Shown piece after piece: positions 36,811 to 45,864 of a stretch of 64,000 nucleotides of DNA. The notes under the pieces were generated by a model. The model was not told where the DNA came from. It worked only from the letters and a program-made list of their open reading frames with translations, and made no database searches. Origin of the DNA: Candidatus Nitrosopumilus limneticus (lineage in GTDB: Archaea; Thermoproteota; Nitrososphaeria; Nitrososphaerales; Nitrosopumilaceae). The stretch's first letter is position 1. Every line of letters begins with the position of its first letter. The stretch spans positions 62,001 through 126,000 of the forward strand of contig JAHCGZ010000004.1 in NCBI GenBank assembly GCA_022117465.1, given 5' to 3'. A program made the translations under genes and the position numbers.

Positions 36811-37096
36811 TTTTACATTAGTTTCTGTTGCTTTATTGGCAATAGGAATTTACGGCCTTGCAGTAAAACGTAATTTCATTAGAATGTTATTTGCAGTTGA
36901 AATTATTATTAATGCAGCAAATCTTAATCTTGTAGCATTTGGTAGATTTCTACCTCATAGTGGAGGTCAAACTTTAGCTCTATTTTCTATAGCAATTGCA
37001 GCAGCCGAAGTAGCTGTAGGACTATCCTTGATTATTGTAGCATACCGTATGTATCAAAATGTTGATATCGCTGACTTCAGGAGTTTGAGAGGATAA
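36791..37096 (+). CDS. nuoK: Complex I subunit K
   Basis: 101 residues, three membrane helices. Conserved MLFAVEIIINAANLNLVAF with the buried glutamate, and AIAAAEVAVGLSLIIVAYR with the second. MrpC-like. Overlaps nuoJ upstream; its stop shares one base with the nuoM ATG. Confidence 0.94.
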   Translation: MTNELVDFTLVSVALLAIGIYGLAVKRNFIRMLFAVEIIINAANLNLVAFGRFLPHSGGQTLALFSIAIAAAEVAVGLSLIIVAYRMYQNVDIADFRSLRG

Positions 37097-38649
37097 TGGA
37101 ATATGCATTATTACAGGCAGTTTTCTTGCCCTTACTATTATCTCCAGTAGCATACATTCTTGGAAAAAAAGTTGGTCCTACTCCTGCAATGTGGTTTACA
37201 TTTGCAATTTTACTATACACCACACTTCTAGTAATTAACGCAGCACTTTCTGGAACTGTTGAAGAACATTATCCATGGACAGAACAATTTGGAGAATTTG
37301 GTTTCTTGTTAGATGGACTTGCATCACCATTTGCAATTATGATTTATGTTTTGTCTACAATACTGGCAATTTACTCTAAACCATACATGATTCATAAATT
37401 CCATGAACAATTTGAAGAAGAACAAAAAATTAACACATCTGAAAGCGGTCAAACATCTATTGTTGAATCAACTGCTCTTTCAAATTATGTAAATGCAAAA
37501 TCTGGTCTTTACTTTGCACTTTATCTTGTATTTGCAATGGGAATGCTTGGAACAGTTCTATCAACTAATTTGATTGAATTTTATATTTTCTTTGAGGTAA
37601 TGTTGATTCCGGGTTTCTTTTTAGTTGCCATATGGGGTGATGGACCAAGAAGAAAAATTGGTTTAATGTTCTTTTTTTGGACTCATGCAGGTGCCGTTGT
37701 TTTACTATTGGGATTTTTGATGATAGGACTTACTCTTGGCAGCTTTGACTTTGCAGATATTAAAGAATCTGAACTTCCTGCAGATATTGCAATGTATTCT
37801 GCTGTTGCAATTTCTATAGGTCTTGGTGTTAAATTAGCAGTTTTCATGTATCACATTTGGCTACCATATGTTCACGGTGCAGCACCTACACCAATTAGTG
37901 CATTATTGTCTCCAGCAATGATTGGAATTGGAGCTTATGGTCTCTTTAGATTAGTTGTTGAATTCTTACCTGTAACATATTCAGAACTTGCAATTTGGTT
38001 CCACATTTGGGGCCTTGTCACTATGATCTATGGCGGTGCAATGGCATTAATGCAAGATGACTTGAAACGTTTCCTTGCTTATTCTAGTATTAGTCAGATG
38101 GGATATCTGTTATTTGGTATAGGATCAATGTCTGCATACGGTCTTGCAGGTGCTGAAATGATGTATGTTACTCACGCTATTGGTAAAGGCATTCTCTTCA
38201 TGATGGCTGGAATTATTATTGTTAAAGTTGGAACTAGAAGCTTCTCTAAACTTGGAGGACTTGCAGGTAAGATGCCAATCACTTCAGTATGTGCAGTTAT
38301 TGGTGCCTTAACAATAATGGGCGTACCACCAACCAGTGGATTTATGGGTGAATGGATTTTGTTTTATGGTGCATTAGAAACTGCAATTACAGAAGGTTCT
38401 ACAATTAGAGCAGTAGCATTTGGATTAGGTCTTGTTGCAACAGCACTTACAATGTCTTACATGCTTTGGATGTTAAAACGTGTATTCTTTGGAAAACTCC
38501 CTGAAAATCTACAACATGTCAAAGAAGGAAGTTGGTACATGACAATACCAATGATGATTCTTGCAGGATTCTCAATTGTAGTTGGAATTTATCCTGACAT
38601 TTTCTTAAAAACAATTATTCCATACATGAACGGAGTGATGGGGATTTAG
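37096..38649 (+). CDS. nuoM: Complex I antiporter-like subunit M
   Basis: 517 residues, about 14 helices. The EVMLIPGFFLVAIWG glutamate, the HIWLPYVHGAAPTP loop and the AYSSISQMGY helix are proton-pump features. The order here is M-L-N. The start follows GAGAGGATA, an SD-like stretch. Confidence 0.94.
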   Translation: MEYALLQAVFLPLLLSPVAYILGKKVGPTPAMWFTFAILLYTTLLVINAALSGTVEEHYPWTEQFGEFGFLLDGLASPFAIMIYVLSTILAIYSKPYMIHKFHEQFEEEQKINTSESGQTSIVESTALSNYVNAKSGLYFALYLVFAMGMLGTVLSTNLIEFYIFFEVMLIPGFFLVAIWGDGPRRKIGLMFFFWTHAGAVVLLLGFLMIGLTLGSFDFADIKESELPADIAMYSAVAISIGLGVKLAVFMYHIWLPYVHGAAPTPISALLSPAMIGIGAYGLFRLVVEFLPVTYSELAIWFHIWGLVTMIYGGAMALMQDDLKRFLAYSSISQMGYLLFGIGSMSAYGLAGAEMMYVTHAIGKGILFMMAGIIIVKVGTRSFSKLGGLAGKMPITSVCAVIGALTIMGVPPTSGFMGEWILFYGALETAITEGSTIRAVAFGLGLVATALTMSYMLWMLKRVFFGKLPENLQHVKEGSWYMTIPMMILAGFSIVVGIYPDIFLKTIIPYMNGVMGI

Positions 38650-38652
38650 ATT

Positions 38653-40725
38653 ATGGCAACTGAAGTTTTAGAACCAACATTTGAAGTAACAAGTGCATGG
38701 CTAATCTGGATGCTTCCATTTGCTGCAGCATTAATTATGCCAGGAATTGGAAAATTATCTAAAAAATCAACTGGTTACGTTGCAGTTGGATTTGCTTTAA
38801 TGAGTGCATTATCTGCAGCATCCTTAATTCCTCTTGCATTAGAAGCAGGTGAAGTTCATAATCAAATAATGTGGATTGAATCTCTTGGTCTTAAAGCCGG
38901 TGTACTAGCAGATCCACTTTCAATAATTATGGCAAATGTTGTTGGTTGGATTTCATTCTTGATTATGATTTACAGTACAGGATACATGAAAGGTGATAAA
39001 GATATTACAAGATTTTGGTTCTGGATGTTGTTCTTCATTGGTTCAATGCAGTTAATTGTATTATCTGATAATTTACTTCAAGTATTCTTTGGTTGGGAAG
39101 GTGTAGGACTCGCATCATATGCATTAATCAGCTTTTGGTATCGTGATAAAAAGAAAGATCATGTTGGTGTTGAAGGACGTACTGTTCTTGGAATGTTAGA
39201 TTACTATTCACCAACACACGCTGGTATGAAGGCATTCATCATGACAAAAGTTGGTGATGTAATGATGATTGCTGGCATGCTTCTGATATTCTTGTTTGCA
39301 GGTACTTTTGGATTTAGAGAATTAATGGGTAATACTGATTGGGCAACTTCTATGGCAGCTCAAGGATTACTAGTTCCTGCATTTGTTTTACTATTTGGTG
39401 GTGCAATGGGTAAATCTGCACAATTCCCATTAAACGAATGGTTGTTAGAAGCAATGACTGGACCAACTGCAGTATCTGCATTAATTCATGCAGCAACAAT
39501 GGTCAAAGCAGGTGTGTTTTTGGTAGCAAGAATTGGTCCACTTGTATTTGCATTAGGCGCAGCAGGAATTTTAGCTGATCAATTCTTTGAAATTGTTGCT
39601 TGGACAGGTGCAATTACTGCGTTATTACTTGCAACACAAGGTATGGTTAATCCTGAAATTAAGAAAGTTTTAGCATATTCTACTGGTTCTCAAATTGGTT
39701 ATATGATGATGGCATTAGGTGTTGCAGGATTATCTCAACAATATGTTGATGGTTATACTGCAGGATTTTTCCACTTAATTTCTCACGCAATGTTTAAAGC
39801 TTCATTATTCATGGCAGCAGGATCACTATTGCATATTGTTGGTTCTCGATTTATGACCGATATGGGAGGTCTGAGAAAACATATGAAAAAAACTTATGCT
39901 TTCATGTGGGCTGCCGGTCTTGGTTTAATGGGAGCACCATTTATCACAACAGGTTTCTGGAGTAAAGATGCAATCTTTGCTTCAGTATATGAATCTGGAA
40001 ATGAATGGGCATTACCGTTATTCCTTATCGCTGTTTTGACTGCTATAATTACTGCATTCTATACCACAAGAATGATTGGTATGGTATTCTTTGGAAAGAA
40101 AAGTAAGCATATAGAAAAAATGGAAGAAGAAGGACATCACATTCATGAAGCATCAGCATCAATGTGGATTCCATATGGAATACTTGCAGTACTTACAATT
40201 GGTATTGGTATAATTGGATTATCTGCTGAAGAAGGAATTCATCATTTGTTTACTGAATATCTTGAACACTCATTTGGTATTCATAGTGAATATGTTACAG
40301 CAGAAACATCCATCCTACCTGAATTCTTACAAGGACTTAATCCAGTTGCACTTGGTTCATCATTAGTGGCATTTGCTACAGGTATTGGATTAGGATACAT
40401 ATTTTACATTGGTAGATGGGTTGATCCTATTAAGTTTGTAAATTCAAATATTCTCTTTTACTCAATTCACAAACTTTTCTTAAACAGATGGTATCTTAAC
40501 GCCTTGGTATACTGGTGTTTTGTTACAACACCCTTATGGTTAGCAAGAGGTGTTTCTAGATACTTTGAGAAGACAGTAATTGATTATGGTATGAATAATG
40601 GAGTTCAAAAAGCCGTTAGTTGGAGTGCTAAAGTAATTCAAGGAACTCAAACTGGTGTCTCACAATCTTATCTATTTGTATTTGGAGCAGGATTATTATT
40701 TGTAGTTCTGATATTATTGTTGTAG
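38653..40725 (+). CDS. nuoL: Complex I antiporter-like subunit L
   Basis: 690 residues, the longest antiporter subunit. GWEGVGLASYALISFWY, PLNEWLLEAMTGPTAVSALIHAATMVKAGV and AYSTGSQIGYMM are hallmarks; the long C-terminal lateral helix is predicted in the last 120 residues. It lies between nuoM and nuoN. Proton translocation in the distal arm. Confidence 0.96.
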   Translation: MATEVLEPTFEVTSAWLIWMLPFAAALIMPGIGKLSKKSTGYVAVGFALMSALSAASLIPLALEAGEVHNQIMWIESLGLKAGVLADPLSIIMANVVGWISFLIMIYSTGYMKGDKDITRFWFWMLFFIGSMQLIVLSDNLLQVFFGWEGVGLASYALISFWYRDKKKDHVGVEGRTVLGMLDYYSPTHAGMKAFIMTKVGDVMMIAGMLLIFLFAGTFGFRELMGNTDWATSMAAQGLLVPAFVLLFGGAMGKSAQFPLNEWLLEAMTGPTAVSALIHAATMVKAGVFLVARIGPLVFALGAAGILADQFFEIVAWTGAITALLLATQGMVNPEIKKVLAYSTGSQIGYMMMALGVAGLSQQYVDGYTAGFFHLISHAMFKASLFMAAGSLLHIVGSRFMTDMGGLRKHMKKTYAFMWAAGLGLMGAPFITTGFWSKDAIFASVYESGNEWALPLFLIAVLTAIITAFYTTRMIGMVFFGKKSKHIEKMEEEGHHIHEASASMWIPYGILAVLTIGIGIIGLSAEEGIHHLFTEYLEHSFGIHSEYVTAETSILPEFLQGLNPVALGSSLVAFATGIGLGYIFYIGRWVDPIKFVNSNILFYSIHKLFLNRWYLNALVYWCFVTTPLWLARGVSRYFEKTVIDYGMNNGVQKAVSWSAKVIQGTQTGVSQSYLFVFGAGLLFVVLILLL

Positions 40726-40738
40726 GAGTTATGAAAGC

Positions 40739-42223
40739 ATGTTAGAAATTACTTCAACTCCTTTGGTGATAATTGCAATATTGGGCACTGTTGGTGTACT
40801 TCTTCCAATCATTAGTATTGCAAGAAAAGAAAAGGGTTCAAATTCATTTTATGCTATAATTGCATTTTCTGCATTAATCGTATCTATGGGATATGTTGTA
40901 TACCAATTCATTGGAGATAATATTTCTCCATCTGCATTATTTTCTGAAGATGTTGTAGTAGACGATGCATTTGGTGGGTTCTTTGCAATAGCAATGTTAA
41001 TTGTTGCTTTGTTCACAACTGTTGGTTCTTTTAATTATATGAGAAAACATAATTCTCCTGCTGTTTACTATTCTCTAATTCTACTTGCAACTATTGGAAT
41101 GATACTAGTTGCATATTCTACTGATCTTGTAATGCTATTTGTTGCATGGGAACTCATGAGTATTCCAACGTACGTTTTAGTAGGCTTTATGAAAAAGAAT
41201 CCAAGCTCAAATGAAGCAGCTTTAAAATATTTCTTGTTTGGCGCATTATCTTCAGCAATTATTGTTTATGGTATTTCACTTTCATACGGATTAACTGGTT
41301 CTACAAATATTGGTGAAGTAATTCAAGGTTATTCTACACTTGATCCATCTTTGCTTCCACTTGCACTGCTATCTGTTGGATTATTTATAGCAGGATTCGG
41401 ATTTAAGATGGGACTTGTTCCATTTCATCAATGGCTTCCTGATACCTATGAAGGTGCTCCTACACCAATCACTGCTCTTCTTGCAGCTGCAACTAAAAAA
41501 GCTGGATTCGCTGCAACGATTAGAATTGTAGTTTTAGGAATGGTAGTATTACATCTTGATTGGACTCTGGCTCTTGGTATTATTGCAGTAATGACAATGA
41601 CTATTGGAAATATTGCAGCAATTATGCAAAAAAATATTTCTAGAATGTTAGCTTATTCTAGTATTGCACATGCAGGCTACATACTAATTGGAGTTGCAGT
41701 TGCACCATACAGTTCTCTAGGTTTACAAGGTTCTTTGTATCAAATTATGAATCACGCAGTAATGAAAGGTGCTGCATTTATTGCAATTGCAGGAATTGTA
41801 ACCACTCTTGCAGTAACTCATATTGATAAATTAAAGGGACTTGGAAGACGAATGCCTGTCACTGCTCTAGGTTTGGTAATAGCATTGTTTGCATTAGCTG
41901 GTATTCCACCACTTTCTGGATTCTGGAGTAAATTGATGTTATTTGGAGGTGCATTAGATGCAGGTTCTACATTATGGTGGGCTCCATGGCTTGCAATTGC
42001 CGGCGTATTAAACAGTGCATTATCTCTTGCTTATTATGGTTGGTTAACTAGAAAGATGTACTTTGAAGGTGAAACTGAAAAGAGAGTTATCGAACCAAAA
42101 TCTGTAATGGCAATTATGATATTTTCAACAATCTTCTTGGTAGGATTTGGTGTTTATCCAGAACCATTGATTAAATTTGTAGAACTTGCAGCTCCAGTAA
42201 TCAGTTTAACTACTATGCCTTAA
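40739..42223 (+). CDS. nuoN: Complex I antiporter-like subunit N
   Basis: 494 residues; about 14 helices, WELMSIPTYVLVGFMK and FHQWLPDTYEGAPTPITALLA present. Last gene of the operon. The final bases overlap the convergent polyprenyl synthase gene by 11. TAGGAG lies 12 bases before the ATG. Confidence 0.95.
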   Translation: MLEITSTPLVIIAILGTVGVLLPIISIARKEKGSNSFYAIIAFSALIVSMGYVVYQFIGDNISPSALFSEDVVVDDAFGGFFAIAMLIVALFTTVGSFNYMRKHNSPAVYYSLILLATIGMILVAYSTDLVMLFVAWELMSIPTYVLVGFMKKNPSSNEAALKYFLFGALSSAIIVYGISLSYGLTGSTNIGEVIQGYSTLDPSLLPLALLSVGLFIAGFGFKMGLVPFHQWLPDTYEGAPTPITALLAAATKKAGFAATIRIVVLGMVVLHLDWTLALGIIAVMTMTIGNIAAIMQKNISRMLAYSSIAHAGYILIGVAVAPYSSLGLQGSLYQIMNHAVMKGAAFIAIAGIVTTLAVTHIDKLKGLGRRMPVTALGLVIALFALAGIPPLSGFWSKLMLFGGALDAGSTLWWAPWLAIAGVLNSALSLAYYGWLTRKMYFEGETEKRVIEPKSVMAIMIFSTIFLVGFGVYPEPLIKFVELAAPVISLTTMP

Positions 42224-43064
42224 ACGAAGTAAATTTTATTAATTTTTCTAAGTTTATTTTTGCATCGTTATCTGGAATTTTTCTCAAAAATGATCTTGCT
42301 TTCTCAGAATATTCTTTTAGCAATTCTTCCATTTTATTAAAGCCATCCCTAGGATCTATACTTTTCTTAATTAGTAAATTAAATAATTTTCCTTCATTTT
42401 TCCAATCTAACAAATCATCTCTGATTTGATATGCAATTCCAAGATTTTTTCCATATCCTGTTAATGCTTCAATTTGTTCTTCTGTCCCATTTGCAATAAT
42501 TCCTCCAGTTCTAGCTGCAACTTCAAATGCAATTGCAGTTTTATATTCAATAACTTTTAGGTAGTCATCAAATGTAATGTCTCCACTATCTTCTAACCTT
42601 CCTTCAATCATTTCTCCCTCACTCATTAGCATTGCAGTTGTAGCCAAATCTTTTGTAATTCTAGCATTATCTAATCTTGATGATATTGCAAGGATTAATC
42701 CTAAAACAAAATCTCCTGTTAGAACACTAGTATTATATCCATATTTTACATGAAATGGATCCTTTTGTCTTCTCATAGTTTCCTTATCAATAATATCATC
42801 ATGGATGATTGATTCCATATGTAAAAACTCAACAGCACACGAAGCTGACAAGACATTATCATCTATCTTTCCAATACTTTCTGCAGCTAAACTCAAAATA
42901 ATTGGTCTAATTCTTTTTCCACCTTCTAATGAATATTTTAGTGGTTCAATAAATTCTGATTCTGAATATAATGCAAGTTCTTTTTCTAATGCACGATCAA
43001 TTTTTTTGATATATTCCCCATATGTCTCAAGTAAGGGATTAATTTCGATATTTTTCCTATTCAA
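42213..43064 (-). CDS. Polyprenyl (probably geranylgeranyl) diphosphate synthase
   Basis: 283 residues, short of the usual 320. First aspartate-rich motif DDIIDKETMRR, second DDLLD near residue 222. The residues before the first motif are MES rather than bulky aromatics, so the chain length could be C20 or longer. The start is TTG at 43064, as no ATG is in frame after an upstream stop. The product feeds archaeal lipid synthesis. A second member of the family is cut by the right window edge. Confidence 0.88.
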   Translation of the reverse strand: MNRKNIEINPLLETYGEYIKKIDRALEKELALYSESEFIEPLKYSLEGGKRIRPIILSLAAESIGKIDDNVLSASCAVEFLHMESIIHDDIIDKETMRRQKDPFHVKYGYNTSVLTGDFVLGLILAISSRLDNARITKDLATTAMLMSEGEMIEGRLEDSGDITFDDYLKVIEYKTAIAFEVAARTGGIIANGTEEQIEALTGYGKNLGIAYQIRDDLLDWKNEGKLFNLLIKKSIDPRDGFNKMEELLKEYSEKARSFLRKIPDNDAKINLEKLIKFTSFKA

Positions 43065-43107
43065 GATTATTGATCAAAAACCTTCACCATTAGTAATTAA
43101 ATCTTGG

Positions 43108-43183
43108 TGCTCCAGCCGGGATTTGAACCCGGGATCACTGCCTTGAAAGGGCAGTATGCTTGACCGGTCTACACCACTGGAAC
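43108..43183 (-). tRNA. tRNA-Glu(UUC)
   Basis: Reverse strand: acceptor GTTCCAG/CTGGAGC, discriminator A, anticodon stem CTGCC/GGCAG with loop CTTTCAA (UUC), T-arm CCGGG-TTCAAAT-CCCGG. CCA follows in the genome (43105-43107). No intron. Confidence 0.95.
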
Positions 43184-43264
43184 CCATGAAAATTTCACTT
43201 TTAGATCATAAAATCTTTTGCTACACAACAAAGATTTTTGTATTGGGAAATTTAGAGATGAATA

Positions 43265-43897
43265 ATGAATTATATTCAAAAAATTGATCAAATAATTGAA
43301 GAACGAAGCTTATTGAAACACCCATTTTATCAAATGTGGTCAGATGGAAAATTAACTCAGGAGTCTTTAGCTGGATATTCAAAAGAATATTTTCAACTTG
43401 TAAAAACAGTTCCTGAATTTATGACACCAATTATTCAACAAGCACCTAATTCTGTAATTACTGAATTAGTTGAAAATCAACAAGAAGAATCTGAACATAT
43501 TAAACCTTGGATCAACTTTGCAGGTGAACTTGGTATTTCTGAGGATGAATTAATTCGATATTCTGGATTAGATAAAACACAAAAAGCAGTTTCTGATTTG
43601 TTTGAATTGATGAATACTTTTGATGGTGGTGCATGCGCAATGTATGCATTTGAAAAAGAAATCCCAAAAATTAGCCAAACAAAATTAGATGGACTATCTG
43701 AATTTTATCAAATAACAAATGATAAGGCAACACAATACTTTAAGCTCCATACTGAAGCTGATATTAGGCATACAGCATCTTGGAGAAATATATTGGAAAA
43801 ATCAAATGCTGATACAAATGACTTGATTCAAATTGCTGAGAAATCTATTTCAGCACAAAATTTGTTACTTGATAGTTGTTATGATGAATACTGTTAA
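43265..43897 (+). CDS. CADD/PqqC-like heme-oxygenase-fold protein, likely p-aminobenzoate-forming
   Basis: 210 residues, all-helical. YAFEKEIPKISQTKLDGL and H162-x3-D166-x2-H169 match the CADD group of the TenA/PqqC fold. Chlamydial and Nitrosomonas relatives make p-aminobenzoate by consuming one of their own tyrosines with an iron or manganese cofactor and oxygen. By offset from CADD, E130, H162, D166 and H169 would be metal ligands, K140 aligns with the conserved lysine, and Y22 (HPFYQMW) with the donor tyrosine. This numbering is inferred by hand. The gene is alone between tRNA-Glu and tRNA-Met. Confidence 0.75.
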   Translation: MNYIQKIDQIIEERSLLKHPFYQMWSDGKLTQESLAGYSKEYFQLVKTVPEFMTPIIQQAPNSVITELVENQQEESEHIKPWINFAGELGISEDELIRYSGLDKTQKAVSDLFELMNTFDGGACAMYAFEKEIPKISQTKLDGLSEFYQITNDKATQYFKLHTEADIRHTASWRNILEKSNADTNDLIQIAEKSISAQNLLLDSCYDEYC

Positions 43898-43938
43898 TCT
43901 CATAACATTTTATACCTTAGAAAATTTTTACTATTTTA

Positions 43939-44012
43939 GGGCCCGTAACTCAGCCTGGTAGAGTAACCGGCTCATAACCGGTGAGCCAAGGGATCGAAGC
44001 CCTTCGGGCCCA
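43939..44012 (+). tRNA. tRNA with CAU anticodon (elongator Met, or Ile2)
   Basis: Acceptor GGGCCCG/CGGGCCC with discriminator A; anticodon loop CTCATAA gives CAU. G1-C72 argues against initiator tRNA, which has A1-U72 in archaea. Ile2 (modified CAU) cannot be excluded. The T loop is ATCGAAG instead of TTCRAAT. No encoded CCA. A candidate C/D sRNA lies 41 bases downstream. Confidence 0.88.
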
Positions 44013-44053
44013 TTATTTTCAATTAGTTTTAAAATGAGTCTATGCAAAAATTA

Positions 44054-44122
44054 CTGGCTGCAATGAAGAATCAGAGTTATATCTGAAATTAATGATTGGA
44101 AGGCATTTGTCTGAGCTGCCAG
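44054..44122 (+). ncRNA. Candidate C/D box guide sRNA
   Basis: The ends pair as CTGGC/GCCAG. Inside lie a C box ATGAAGA (44063-44069, one mismatch to RUGAUGA), D' box CTGA (44083-44086), C' box ATGATTG (44093-44099, two mismatches) and D box CTGA (44111-44114). The spacers before D' and D are 13 and 11-12 bases and D'-C' is five to six, the layout of archaeal 2'-O-methylation guides. It directly follows a tRNA gene and precedes the convergent pyrE stop, so it could be made by processing of the tRNA transcript. Targets were not identified. Confidence 0.7.
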
Positions 44123-44125
44123 ACT

Positions 44126-44731
44126 TTAGTTACTGATTTGTTTTTTTACTTTATCTAGAATTACTACGTCAATCATTTTTTGTTCATACAATATTTCTGT
44201 AATCTGTAATATGTTTAGAATTGAATGCAATTTTACTCCAAGTTCTGCAAGAGATTCATCTGCACCCTCCATTCTATCTACTATTACATATGCATCTTTT
44301 ACTTTAACATTAACTTCTGTCAGTGATTTTATTGCATTAACAATTGAACCACCAGTAGTTGCTACATCATCTATCATTACAACTTTCATTCCATTGTGAA
44401 TTTTTCCTTCAACTGATTTTGAAGTTCCATAATCCTTTGGTTTACTTCTAACATAGACTAGAGGTTTTATTACTTCAAATGCTAATGCTGATGCAATTAC
44501 TAATCCTCCTGTTGGAACTGATACAATACTTTCAAAATTTTCTAATCCAATATCTTTAGTAATTTGATTTTCTAGATATTTTACCATCATTCTAAATTCA
44601 TGAGGATAACTTGGAACTAATCTTAAATCTACATAATATGAACTACTTTTTCCACTGGCTAGTGTAAAATCTCCAAATTTTATTATCTCTTTTTGATGTA
44701 AAAAGGTCACAAATTCTTTCACAAACTCCAT
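44126..44731 (-). CDS. pyrE: Orotate phosphoribosyltransferase
   Basis: 201 residues. The PRPP loop VVMIDDVATTGGSI near 120 and FTLASGKSSSYYVDLR near 22 are diagnostic. It makes OMP in pyrimidine synthesis. Length is normal for the archaeal enzyme. No other pyr gene is nearby. Divergent from the LarA-like gene. Confidence 0.94.
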   Translation of the reverse strand: MEFVKEFVTFLHQKEIIKFGDFTLASGKSSSYYVDLRLVPSYPHEFRMMVKYLENQITKDIGLENFESIVSVPTGGLVIASALAFEVIKPLVYVRSKPKDYGTSKSVEGKIHNGMKVVMIDDVATTGGSIVNAIKSLTEVNVKVKDAYVIVDRMEGADESLAELGVKLHSILNILQITEILYEQKMIDVVILDKVKKQISN

Positions 44732-44781
44732 GTCAATATTAACAACATTGGATTTATTTTGGTTTGTATTTACAATCTATT

Positions 44782-45864
44782 ATGCCTGAAATTTGGTTAA
44801 ATTATGGAATTACCGATGTAGTTTTGGATATCAAAGCCGAAAATTTAGAACAAAAAATTGATTCTGATGGTAAAATTATGGATGATTCTGAAATTACTGA
44901 AAAACTCAATACTCTTGATTTATCTAAACCTATGGAACTAGTTGTATTACACAATTCTAAGTATATTCTTAAAATTATTACTTCTTTATTCACATTATGT
45001 GAGCAAAAATCAAAACCATTTCCAAAAATACTAGCGGAGAAAAAAATACTCAATTTGGTTAAATCAGGTTTGCCTGAAGGTAGCTCCATTAATGAATTTG
45101 ATGATGTTGATATTTCTAATTCAAATCTTATATTTATGGGCGAGATGGGCTTTGATGGTTTATTTGGTTATGAGACTATTGCAACTCGTCTTATCAAAAA
45201 ATTTGGTTCTGAATCCATGCTTTCTGCATATGCAAAAAGACAAAGTAATCTTCCAGCACCTGGACAATATCCTGAAAGTTTAACTGAAGCAAAAAAGTTT
45301 GCTGATAATTTTGAAATTCAAGCAATTGAAATAATTGCAAATTCTACAGGAATACTTGATTTTACAATTGGCCATCCTTCACAAACACTTTCTACAACTA
45401 AAATTTTAGAATCTAATTCGATTAAAGATGTTGGTGCACATAGAACTATGATTATGAGTACTGGTAAGGATTCAAGTAATGATACTTTGGGAAATTCCTT
45501 ATCTTCACTTTGGAATTGTTCAAATGCTATCAAAAAAGATGGTCTTGGAATTTTAATTGCTGAATGCAAAAATGGCTTAGGTTCTGATGCAATTCAACAA
45601 TATATTGAAGACAGATTAACTTTAGAACAATTACTAAATCCTACAAAATATATTAATGGTATGGAAGACTTGTTATTTCTTTCAGAAATACAAAAAAATT
45701 TTCAAATTGGGTTGGTATCTATTTTACCAGAATTTTATGCAAAAAAACTTGGCATGATTTCATTACCTGGAATAAAATATTCTATGGATTATATTTTAAA
45801 AACACAGGGTGCTAGACAAAAAGTTGTAGTCATAACTGATGGTGCAAGACTTTTTCTAAGGTAA
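44782..45864 (+). CDS. LarA-like (DUF2088) protein
   Basis: 360 residues from ATG 44782, with an A/T box (GATTTATTTT) 27 bases upstream; an in-frame TTG six codons earlier is less likely. The C-terminal half follows lactate racemase LarA: GILIAECKNGLGSD, LLFLSEIQKNFQIGLVSILPE and KVVVITDGA. The N-terminal half begins WLNYGITDVVLDI like LarA but the nickel-pincer lysine and histidines cannot be placed, and the segment is divergent. No larB, C or E genes are visible. Ends nine bases into the opposite-strand protease. Confidence 0.6.
   Translation: MPEIWLNYGITDVVLDIKAENLEQKIDSDGKIMDDSEITEKLNTLDLSKPMELVVLHNSKYILKIITSLFTLCEQKSKPFPKILAEKKILNLVKSGLPEGSSINEFDDVDISNSNLIFMGEMGFDGLFGYETIATRLIKKFGSESMLSAYAKRQSNLPAPGQYPESLTEAKKFADNFEIQAIEIIANSTGILDFTIGHPSQTLSTTKILESNSIKDVGAHRTMIMSTGKDSSNDTLGNSLSSLWNCSNAIKKDGLGILIAECKNGLGSDAIQQYIEDRLTLEQLLNPTKYINGMEDLLFLSEIQKNFQIGLVSILPEFYAKKLGMISLPGIKYSMDYILKTQGARQKVVVITDGARLFLR

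Noticed and set aside
43939..44012. Initiator tRNA-Met.
   Set aside because: The first pair is G-C, whereas archaeal initiators have A1-U72.
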